From positions 32,300,001-32,364,000 of the forward strand of contig CM060733.1 in NCBI GenBank assembly GCA_030704615.1: a stretch of DNA of 64,000 nt. The letters are read 5' to 3'. Position numbers and translations under genes: made by a program. Source of the DNA: Takakia lepidozioides. Lineage: Eukaryota; Streptophyta; Takakiopsida; Takakiales; Takakiaceae. Below the pieces are notes generated by a model. That model searched no databases. It was not told where the DNA came from and saw only the letters and a program-made list of their open reading frames with translations. This document shows, piece after piece, positions 22,440 through 31,740 of the stretch; positions within the stretch are counted from its first letter, which is position 1, and every line of letters begins with the position of its first letter.

Positions 22440-22940
22440 ACCGTAAGGCGGGTATTTGCTCTCCGACGCCCAATTTCGGCGCCGTTATTACATGGAGTGC
22501 GGAAGCTTCAGCCGAGAATTTTGTTTCCGCAGGTCAATTTCGGCGCCGTTATTGGTTGCAATCCCCAGCCTTCAGCCGGGTATTTGGTTTCCGGACCCAA
22601 TTTCGGCGCCGTTATCGGCTGCACTCCGGTGGCTTCAGCCGAGTATTTGGTTTCCGGGGCCCATTTCGGCGCCGTTATCGCCTGCACTCCGGAGGATGCA
22701 GCCGGGTATTTGGTTGGCAGAGCCCAATTACTTTCACCGTTGTTGGCTTCACTCCCGAGCCTTCAGCGCGCTATTTCTTTTCCTGTGCCCAATTACGGCC
22801 TCGTTATAACCAACCATCCTGCACTTCTGCAATAGTACTATCCACGGTTATAGGTCGCCATTGCGTTTTCGGAGTCTGCAAACCCGGATCCTAATTCCGC
22901 TTGCGTCTCTGCCTCTGGGATAATTTCGGTGCCGTTATTG
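22440..22940. repeat. Right iteron array, 63-64 bp tandem unit
   Basis: TTTCGGCGCCGTTAT cores are centred near 22480, 22544, 22607 and 22670, with decayed copies near 22735 and 22799 and another copy near 22930. The whole 63-64 bp unit is repeated here, including GGGTATTTGGTTTCCGG. Only the left arm of the palindrome is kept (GCCGTTAT instead of GCCGAAAT), a form also seen once at the left end at 9841. Confidence 0.88.
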
Positions 22941-22978
22941 CCCAGAATTCTGTTATTCTATGACCTGGCCTGGCGGTC

Positions 22979-23162
22979 CATGAGCCTGGGCTCCAAGTCA
23001 TGAGCGTACACTGGTACTCATGAGCGGAGTACTTCCAGCATGAGCGCGGAAATCTTCGATTTTTGATTATTTTATAGTTTTTGGCCCGAAAAAAATCTGC
23101 CGAAATTCGAAGTGTGTTACTTTGCGGCTCATGGGTTAGCCATGCCCGCTCATGAGCTCATG
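22979..23162. repeat. Subterminal CATGAGC set at the right end, 20 bp period
   Basis: CATGAGC starts at 22979, 22999, 23019 and 23039, exactly 20 bp apart. The inverted form GCTCATG starts at 23127, 23148 and 23156, the last two in the terminal repeat. Twenty bp is about two helical turns, so the four sites would face the same side of the DNA. Confidence 0.8.
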
Positions 23163-23176
23163 GAATAGCAACCCCC
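23148..23176 (-). repeat. Terminal inverted repeat, right
   Basis: Ends ...GGAATAGCAACCCCC. Its reverse complement matches 9677-9705 at 24 of 29 positions. Confidence 0.85.
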
Positions 23177-23186
23177 AGGAGCCCCG
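23177..23186. repeat. Target-site duplication, right copy (AGGAGCCCCG)
   Basis: Identical to 9667-9676 and directly outside the right terminal repeat. Confidence 0.85.
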
Positions 23187-23389
23187 TATGGTCAGACCCG
23201 GAATGTATGGCACGCTGCCCTTAAAGGACAGGCTTATCGCAAGCTAGATTGTTCCCTTGCCATCAACAACCAACCTGATAAGTTGTATACGAAATCAGAG
23301 ATCACCTAGCTAAGCTATTTTCATATATGCCACACGAGTTAAAAGACTTCCACCTAAAACAAACAATTGGCAGAATAATGAAGAGCCAA

Positions 23390-25880
23390 CGTTATGAAGC
23401 ACACACTGCGTGGTTGGGTGGTAGGGGAAACCCATTACTGTATCTGACGAGGTATGGAACAAGCTTGTAAGTTACTGGCAGACAGAGGTGTTCCACAAAG
23501 TGTCGGGCAACATGAAGAAGGCAAATGGTGCAATTCTGAATCCTACCAAGACTGGCCGTGGTGGGAAGGCAATGGTGGAAGCACGCTTGGTAAGTGGCAT
23601 CATCACGACTCTGTATTTTGTTCCTCATTGAATTGCTATGTGTATATAGTCAGCCCTCACATTGCTTACTGACTTGTGGCATGGGTTTGTTTGTGGCATG
23701 GATTAATTTGTAGGAAACACTATCAGGGTGCCCTCCTACATTATATGAAATTCAAGAGGGTTCAGTGTCACGGTTGTCAGCTGGGAGTGACAGGCGGGTA
23801 AGTGTGTTTTCCACGTTTGCTAGAGTGGTTGCTGCATCATAGGTTGCTAGGGTTTTTTTCACGGCTTTTGGCCTGGGTTTTCTTTCCAATGGTTGTTCAT
23901 GCTAGGTTTTTTTGGTTTGATTCATACTTGGGCAAGTTTTCATGGATTGGCAGGAGGGAAGTCTCGCATATTCTACAGTAGTTGGCAGGATGGATGGCTT
24001 GGACAAACTGGTGGAATCACAAGGACATGACATGGCAGAATTAAAATTACAGATGCAGAGTATGATTAAGTACCAGAAAGCCATTGTGACCAGATTGGGG
24101 ATTAATCTACCAGGCGCAGGACCAGTGACATCTACGATGGATACGTCTGTTGTGACAGTATCAAAATATTTGGAATCCCAATTTCAGACGGTAATTGGTG
24201 CTCACTCTAAGCCCTTATGTCTTTCTGTCACTGATGATCTTTTGAATTTGACTGAGCAGCAGCAGGATACAGGGAAGGCCAGCTGTGAGGTACACGTGGA
24301 AATTCAGCCCTTGCCACGTACAAAGGCAGTAGCAGTCCAGGGGGCAATGGTGACAGAGCCGCCGGCACACCGGATTCTGGTATGCAGGTATGTGGGAGTT
24401 TAGATGGGGAGGAAGATACAGACGGGGACAAAACAAACAAGCAGGTTGCTTTAATTTCTCCTGCTCACATGTTGAAGCCAAATGTCAGTTTACTTCCTGG
24501 ACCAACGAGGAAGCATTTACTAATTCTGGACTTAAGTGGTCTGTTATGTGAATCTTTTCATTCTGCTAATGGGCCTGCATCCCTTCCCAAAGGATTTGTG
24601 GGGAAGATGTGTGGCAAGAAGATGGTAGTTTTGAGACCACACTGTTATGAGTTTTTGCAAAAGTGTTTTGAACAATTTGAGGTGGCGGTGTGGTCTTGTT
24701 GCCAAGCTCGCAACTTCTTCCAATGGTGGACTATATTTTTGCAGCCCACACTAACCTGGTTTTCCAGTGGGATGCCCTTCACTGTGACGAGGATCCAGTC
24801 CTCCCATGCCGTAAGGGGTCTGATTCAAAGCCGTTATATTTCAAAAACTTGTCTACAGTGTGGGCAGACTGGCTAGAATGGACTTATGAGGACACTGTTC
24901 TTGTTGACGACACACCAAGAAAGGCGGGAAACAATCATCCCTTCAGTGGGATTTTTCCAGAGCCATGGAAGGTGCAACTAGATTCACCAACTGATAAGTA
25001 TCTAACAGAGGTGTTGTGGCCTTTCTTGTGGAAGGCATCGAAAGCTGCCAGTATTCCCAAGTTTTTGGAGTCTCAGCCTGTTTTCGGACAACAACCATAC
25101 AACACTGCTACTGTGAAGGTACAAACATTCTGACAGTGCTTCAGAGGCTACATTTTTGTGGGTTCATTCATTGCATTGCTTTCCTGGATGCTTCTCCTCG
25201 GTTGCTTGATTAATGCTAGGTTTTCTTTGTAGCTTTTCATGTTGGCTTTTTTTGTTTGATTCATACTTGGATTTTGTTTCTATTCACTATTCATGTTTGC
25301 TCATTGCTTTCCTGGTTGTTCTCTGGTCTGTGACACAGGAACTTGTGACAAACAAAGGTGATATTGTCGACAAGCCGGTACAGACGAGGGGCAAGAGTGT
25401 CGACCCGGCGAGTAGCCCCCCAAAAGAGGTCTCACCACCACTGGAGACTGCAAAGGGAGTAAGTCCAGGCCGTTGTCTTGTTTGTTTTATTTTTTCCAAC
25501 CTTGGGGCTCTCTTTAACTCGCAAATATTGAGTGTCCTAGTCGTGTGTATGTCATGGGTTTTCACATCGTGTTCTTTTTTGTGTGGAGTTGGGATCACAG
25601 TTTTAGGGTGGGTGACGAGGTTCGGCTGTTGGATGTGAACTCCAAACGCAAGAAATGTGGAGTAGGGCTGTTGCTCTTCAAGGTGCTGTGGTGGGTTACG
25701 GGTACCCTATTGTGCCCCTTGATTATGCCTGTGTGTACATCAAAGAGGCATGTGTTAGTAACACCCCTCTACCATATGTGAATGGTGTTAGGAAACAGAC
25801 CGAGTTGGGGCAGGTGGTTGGCCAGACAACACTTTGGAATCTAAAGTTACTGAAACTTATGGAGCTGCGGAAGGGATAGT
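23390..25880 (+). pseudogene. Transposase_24-like (En/Spm second-gene type) chimeric gene
   Basis: Coding-like blocks are separated by good splice sites. Block 23430-23590 reads VWNKLVSYWQTEVFHK, resembling the W..LV.YW motif of plant Ptta/En/Spm Transposase_24 proteins, and ends at GTAAGT. Block 23714-23799 (PPTLYEIQEG) ends at GTAAGT. Block 23942-24403 has a short coiled-coil-like stretch (LDKLVESQGHDMAELKLQMQ). An FCP1-like segment follows (24382-25133). Block 25339-25459 is Pro/Lys-rich. The last block, 25600-25879, resembles the C-terminal region of the same transposon proteins (VGYGYPIVPLDYACVYIKEA, LPYVNGVRKQTELGQVVGQTTLW). Frames shift within the FCP1 part and near 25650, so the copy is probably broken. 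It may be the downstream part of the CACTA second gene starting at 7895. Confidence 0.55.
24382..25133 (+). pseudogene. FCP1/NIF-type phosphatase-like segment, frameshifted
   Basis: KHLLILDLSGLLCESFH begins an FCP1-homology (HAD-type) domain; VVLRPHCYEFLQKCFEQFEV and AVWSCC follow. After a one-base frame change near 24720 the domain continues as DYIFAAHTNLVFQWD, KPLYFKNLSTVW and TVLVDDTPRKAGNNHPFSGIFP. Family knowledge: the nucleophile motif is DxDx(T/V). Here it is DLSGLL, so the second Asp is Ser; many plant relatives have a similar DLNGLL form. The C-terminal VDD motif is kept. The segment sits inside a transposon-type gene between Transposase_24-like and C-terminal blocks, which suggests capture of a host gene fragment. 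Confidence 0.65.
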
Positions 25881-26017
25881 CAGTATTGCACTGTTTAACA
25901 GAGTTCTTGATTCTAATAGCACTAGAACATACTAGCTACAACAATTCAGCCCATGTGTGGGCTTGCTTGTTTTTTGCTGGGTCTTTTGAGGCATGGATTT
26001 TTTGACCTTGTGGCTTT

Positions 26018-26270
26018 TGAGCCCGGGGGGTGCACTCTTTATAAACTGTGCGTATCACGTGCGTTCGTCGCCTAATAAAAAAACCCCCTGTATACGGGTC
26101 CTTGGATAATTTATACCCCCTCTGTACATACTTTTTGAAGATTATAAAATCCCCTCCTGTAAATATACAAAAATTTACAATTTAGGGAAAGTACCCCCTT
26201 CTGTATGTATATTCTCATTTTTCATCATTAAAAATAACCCTCCAATATGTATATGTATGTTTTTATATTA
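26018..26270. repeat. Terminal region of an unassigned DNA transposon (GCCCGGGGGGTGCACTC)
   Basis: GCCCGGGGGGTGCACTC starts near 26018 and recurs at 51143. Both are followed by a CACGTGCGT block and by loose repeats of a CCCCTCCTGTA-like motif (26085-26255). The pattern looks like a terminus with subterminal repeats. The opposite terminus is not seen. Confidence 0.6.
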
Positions 26271-26311
26271 TATCAAATTTATTCATTTAAAACATAATAA
26301 AATATAACAAA

Positions 26312-28246
26312 TTAATTAAAAAAATTGCCTTTGATAAAGTTGTCAAAGACTTTTCGGTCATTTGCATCAAGAACATATGTGTTTGACTTGACATTGTACT
26401 TTAGACATGCTAACGCAATAATGGAATCCAAATCAACCATCATGTTATCCGTCAAATCGTACGTATAGACCCCTCCTCGAATTTTTTGGTACCATGCTAA
26501 CCCAATCTCCATATGAGAAGGACGCTCCAATAAATCAACAGAATCCCTACATTCTACAAACCGCTTATTGATTTTCTTCCGCATTCTTTGAACCCTGCCC
26601 AAATACCAAGTGTCTTTGGTTGCTCCTCTGCAGGTTTTCCCTGGTCTACCTTTCCTGTTTGTAGTTTGGATCGCAGTCTCCCCATCAACAAAAAATACAG
26701 CACAATCCGAACCCAATCCCAAGCTCGTGGCTTTGTTGTTGGTAGTTGGTTTGTTTTCTCGGCAAAACAACATCGATGCACTTCTTACTCGTGTCAATCT
26801 ATCCTTGGATAGAGTAGGGTTGCCATTGAGTTGGCTAACCAAAGTGCTTTTGAATATGGTCTTCCCGTCTACTTTGACAAATGGAACCACTGCCTTCGAT
26901 CCATCTTTCTCTTGTTCAAACTCATCAATGACAGCATCCAGAGTATGTCTCAATTCACTTTGAACAAGTACCTCTTCCGCATGATCATCCAAAGGTTGGC
27001 TCAAAACATCCTCCTTTGAATTCGAAGGCCCGCACACCAATTCATCTTCCACGACCTCATTTTGAATATGTGTGTCTGCATTAAGAGGACAAATATAATC
27101 TATGGCATCGACATCATCACCCTCCTCTTCCATGCTTTTGAATAGCTCCGCCTCCATTTGTCTCTCAATTGTCCATGGCTCATTCCACCAATCCAAGTTT
27201 GTTGCTTTGTTTGGTTTCATCCCAAGTTTATGGCATAAAAGTTGCGCTTCTAGAAATCCAGTTTTCAAAGCCTCCACAATGCAATCTCCGATTGGACAGT
27301 AGAAAAGTCGGACAAATCAGCAAGGGGGATACCTGGCTTCTTCTCCAAAGAAGACCATATGTGTTCTTGTTTCTTGTGAGCTCTTGAGAACTTGGGTCCT
27401 TTTGGATTCGCCTCGAACTCGGATATGCGTGTTAATGCTCCCGCACTCTCAATCAAATCACACCCGTCATATGTCCTCTCATTCCGTAACATACCTCCCA
27501 CTTTGCTGAAGAATATTTCACACACATCTGAACCAACAAGGCTCAAAGGAACTTGCACATGATTAAACTTATCCTTGAACAATTTGATAAGTAGAACCAC
27601 GTAGTGGCATGAAATTTGTAAATCCAAGTATGCTTCCCTGCTAATGAAGAAGGATTTCAGATTATACACCTCGTGGTGGAATAGCCACAACTTCCACAAT
27701 CTGAAAAAAAATGATACCTTCGCAGCAGATTGTACCCTCTCACACAATGACATGTGAGGAGACAAAAAAATGTCGATGTAGCATGAAATGACGTATAGGT
27801 AAATTTCAGTACATTTGGTCCTCTCTCTTCGATGATTCACAGTTGATTGTAACTCCCTCAAGCTTGCACCTTCCGAGATGCCAGTCGTTGAGCTGCTGCC
27901 CAATTCTGTCGATCTTCTCTTTTGATATCACATTCCCGAAGTCCATGCTTGTCCACTAAAAATGAATGGTAGACCAATAACACATGATTCAATGTAGCAA
28001 CCTCATCACCCAACACCAAAGTCCGTGATGCACTGTCCAAGGGATTTACCAATTTTTTCCCATTGTGGATGAAGTCCTGATCATGGAGTCCGTATATATC
28101 TCCCCCATTGCACACTCGACCTGTAAACAACCATCCTTCCCAAGGGATGCAAAATCTACTTCCAGCCTGTTAGAGGACTGTCTAGGACTTAGACACTTAT
28201 ACGGGATCTGTGGGGTACCCTTAATTTTTGCACAGACTGAGACCAA
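26312..28246 (-). pseudogene. Putative transposase-like protein, family uncertain
   Basis: Three minus-strand frames join with two shifts: 27858-28130 (with a likely start nearer 28246), 27265-27903 and 26312-27277. The middle part has the most distinctive motif, VPLSLVGSDVCEIFFSKVGG, then FSRAHKKQEHIWSS. The C-terminal part is acidic then basic (KGRPGKTCRGATKDTWYLGRVQRMRKK). The SDVCEIFFS pattern recalls the last catalytic segment of some DDE transposases (inference). The gene ends 40 bp from the repeat-rich terminus at 26018-26270, so it probably belongs to that element. The shift near 27290 could be an intron or an indel. Confidence 0.5.
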
Positions 28247-28286
28247 CAGGAGCCTTAGGGGTGACAGCAGCGCACTTTAGGGGGCG

Positions 28287-28526
28287 GTGACACAGCCCGT
28301 CACAGCCAACACAGCCGACACAGCCAGACACAGTCAACACAGCCCGTCACAGCCGACACAGCCGACACAGCCAGACACAGTCAACACAGCCCGTCACAGC
28401 CGACACAGCCGACACAGCCAGACACAGTCAACACAGCTCGTCACAGCCGACACAACCCATCACAACCAACACAGCCCGTCACAGCCCGTCACAGTTTCAC
28501 ACAGCTAGTCACAGCTTGACAAAGCT
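28287..28526. repeat. Tandem CACAGCC array, 9-10 bp units
   Basis: About 24 units of CACAGCCNN or CACAGCCNNN, with an inner higher-order repeat of about 47 bp containing GACACAGTCAACACAGC. The same motif recurs between pol and the extra ORF of the gypsy copies (37350-37510 and 44090-44370), so it is probably part of that retrotransposon family. Confidence 0.8.
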
Positions 28527-29228
28527 GTCACGACCATAGGGAACGGATAGCCGGACAGGGAACGACTGTGGGGAACAACACCTGCGAATGGAACATGTTA
28601 GTTCACGGACGACGGTTAGTGAGGGAAACGGTTAGAACAACGGGTATGAAGATAAAGCTAGAAGCAAGGACTGAAAGGGGGATCATTTTTGGAGCACTAC
28701 GGGGGGGGGGGGATCACTGCTGGAAGGAGTGGGAAGGAGCACTTCTTGGAGAGACTTCGGACATCACTGGGGGAAAGGATGAGAGAGTGTATCTCTGAGC
28801 AAAAAGATGGAGAGCACGGAGTAGGAGGAGGATCTGTTGATGCTTAATGAATGCAGGCAGTAGAATTGTAATGTAGAGCAGATTAGAGACTCCATGGCTT
28901 CAGCCTGATACTTGATAGATATTAATCTGATACACACCTCATACTCACACTGTGTAGAGAGATCTGAGTGAAGCTGTGGAGTGAATTGATGAGTTGATGG
29001 AATCCGATAGATTGCTGAAGCAAACTGATACTTAATTACCAACAGTAAGGTAACTAGCTAACATGAATGCGGGAAGGAAAACAAATAGGAAACACCCCCA
29101 TGATACACTAGCTGTAGGTCATGACTGATTGTTCTGAGCGGGCTGAGTGCTTAGAGATTTCCAACTCTTCTATCTTGGAGTTTCCGCCTCGGATAGCGAA
29201 GGGATGGGTGAGTAAAAGCCGCGCGACA
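28527..29228 (+). repeat. Possible 5' LTR of gypsy copy A
   Basis: The sequence ends ...GCGACA at 29228, then TT and TGGCGACCATACTGGGGA at 29231, which looks like a tRNA primer-binding site of a Ty3/gypsy element. The start at TGTCACGACC (28527) is a guess from the TG...CA rule. No second copy of this LTR is found in the window to confirm it. A G-run lies at 28700. Confidence 0.3.
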
Positions 29229-29835
29229 TTTGGCGACCATACTGGGGATCTGGGTCATGAATAACCAGATGTGACAGACATCTGGTGGGATCATGGTGGA
29301 TGGAGAATTAAAGAATTTGATGTGAATCAAATTCCTTGTGAAACTTAGAAGGAAAGATTGTCCAAACGATTCTTCCAGAGGTTTTTGGAATTGCCAGACG
29401 GTTGTAAAGAAAACATTCTTAAGAGAGTGCATGATGCTGACCCAGAGTGGGGTCTGGAGAAAGGAGTGATAAATTTATCAGGTGACCTGTAGAGGAAGAG
29501 CACGTTGGTTACCAACATTGGTTTATGTGATAGCATTGCTATCCATTAAGCGAGTAGAGTTTGAAGGCTGGGAGGAAAGAAAGGTGAATGTTTATACTCA
29601 TATGCATGAAGAGCTTGTACTGGTAAAGAATTGGATTCCAAAGGATATTTTGTGGATCAAACTCACACCAAGAACAGCTTTTCAGACTTGTTTGCCATAT
29701 GGTTATATGGTAACGGAGACTTCAAGTATAGCCAAGGGTGCATTGAAGCTTGAAAGAAACCCAGGCATATACGAGAGATATTACAGAAGAGAGTTTTGGT
29801 TATTGCCACATTAAAAGAAATGAAAGACATGGGAC

Positions 29836-31740
29836 ATGAGTGATGAAAGAGAAGCTAGACGCCAGAGATATTCAGCAAAAAGAGAAAGCTATCTGAAAGC
29901 TAATTATCCATATCTTTGGGAGAGAGGAATAGACATAGGGGAATCATCTGGACCTCTCACACCATTAAGATCAAAGAGTACATCACCCATACTGGAAGAA
30001 CTAGAGTTGGATGCCACTCCTTCTGTTTCTTTGCAAGAAAGATTAAGGGAATTGGTACAGGAAGAAGATCAATCACGAGGTGAAAGATCTGAGGTACATC
30101 CCTGGATAAAAGATTTGATAGAAATCTTTGATAAGAGTTGGCATGGAACACCAAAAGCAGGAACTCCAGTTTCTGAAGCGGAAGGTGAAGAAGGAGGAGA
30201 GGATGTGGCAGAGCCAACGGAGAGTTCAGACTCTCCAACACCATTACAGTTGAGTTACATGAGTGAAGAAGAAACCCAAGGGCAGAACTTGGAGGATGAA
30301 ACAGAGAGAAGAAATTGGAAGAGGAAGAATATGAAGAAGTAGACCCAACAGCTGAGGTTGAGACTACAACCAGGACATCCCAACCCGTTGGACCTTGGAT
30401 CAAGTGGAGCACTTGGATCACAGGCCAACGAAGGTGTCGGCTCAGGGGGATCAGGCGGGCTGCCTGGATCTGGCTCTGGGGGGACAGGGAGTGTGGGAAG
30501 TAGTGCAACTGAAGCTGGGAATACTGTGAATATCGTGGGGCCAGAAGCAGGGAGTGCTCAAGGGCCACCACTTGGTGGAAGATCCACCACAACAACAACA
30601 GGTCCAGAAGGACCAGCACCAGCACAGCAAGGGTGCCAGCACCTGTCAGTGGGCAGAAGTAGGGCCACAGATGGCGTTACTACCAACACGGGCAAAACCA
30701 CCTTTTCCAATATATTCAGGAAAAGGGGATCCCGATGTACACATTAGCCAATTTGAGCACATGTGTATAGTGAACAATAAGAATGGCGATGATGCCAAGA
30801 TGAGATTGTTTCCTTGTTCACTTATAAAGAAAGCAAGTGAATGGTATGCAAGATTCCCTGATAATCATTTCCTAACCTGGAATGGCTTGAATACAGCATT
30901 CCGAAATAGGTTCAGGACAAGTAAAACTGAGGATGAAGTGTATGGAGTTTACAACAGTTAAAGCAAAAGAAGCATGAAACTGTTGAGGAGTATATGGAAA
31001 AGATGGAATTGATGATGAAAAAGCTGGCTGCAGTACCAGCACCAGGGTTACAGAAGACTTGGTTTGTGAGTGGACTAAGACCAGAGTTGCAAAAGAAAGT
31101 GGATATGTTACACCATAATACAGTGGAGGAGGCATTTGAAACTGCAAACAGAATTGAGCAATTGGGGATGCTCAGAGAGAGAGAAAAAGGGATGATGAGG
31201 ACTTTGAGGGATGAGTCAGATGAAGAAGAAGAGCAAGAACTAAAAAGGAAGAGTAAGAGAAAGGAGAAGTTGAAGAGGGATAACTATGAGAAAAGATTGG
31301 AAGTAATCTTGAAGAAGTATGCCACAAGAGGCTGCAACACATTGGAGGAAGGGTGTATGGTGTGCAAAAGTGCCAGAATGAAGGCATACCACCACAGAAT
31401 GCCACATGAAGGAGAAACACTGTACTATCTGTAAAATGGATAACCATTCTACTGACTGAAATTGTTTACTACAACAGAAGGACAGTTGCAAGAGAACCTA
31501 GGCAAGTAAGGGTGCATCAGGTGCAGCCCCAGCCAAGAAGAAACAATGATCAGGACCACTATGGTAGGTCTGGTGGTTATAACAATGGCATGGAAGGGAG
31601 AGTTAATTCAAGAGGGAATTACCAAGGAAATTCCAGAGGCAACTTTCAGGGTAATCCAAGGGGGAATTACCAGCCCGGGAATCACGATTACAGAAAGAGC
31701 AGACCAAGGGCAAGGACCCAATGGTGAAGAACTATGTTAC
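29836..31740 (+). pseudogene. gypsy gag (frameshifted)
   Basis: Starts MSDEREARRQRYSAKRESYL at 29836, acidic to 30342. After a shift, a Gly/Ser/Thr-rich linker leads to the retrotransposon gag domain at about 30690-31200 (PPFPIYSGKGDPDVHISQFEH, KKASEWYARFPDNHFLTWNG, LKQKKHETVEEYMEKM, FVSGLRPELQKKVD). A highly charged stretch follows. The zinc knuckle near 31735 (CYYCNQPGH) loses its last Cys to a frame change in a short homopolymer. Some shifts differ between the two copies beside the gap, so part of the damage is probably sequencing error. Confidence 0.75.

Larger units (their letters stand above)
9677..23176 (+). mobile_element. 13.5 kb DNA transposon with DDE transposase, ParB-methyltransferase gene and GGCGCC iterons
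   Basis: The outermost 29 bases of each end match 24/29 as inverted repeats. The left end begins GAGGTTTACTATTTCATGAG; the right end, read inward on the minus strand, begins GGGGGTTGCTATTCCATGAG. A perfect 10 bp duplication flanks it. Inside lie two divergent multi-exon genes, a minus-strand methyltransferase-like gene (about 10368-15308) and a plus-strand transposase gene (17641-21347), plus a minus-strand 168-codon ORF (21892-22398). Three arrays of a palindromic iteron sit at the left end, between the divergent genes, and at the right end. The transposase fold suggests a MULE-like cut-and-paste mechanism (family knowledge). I know of no described transposon combining these parts, but I could not search databases. 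Confidence 0.88.
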
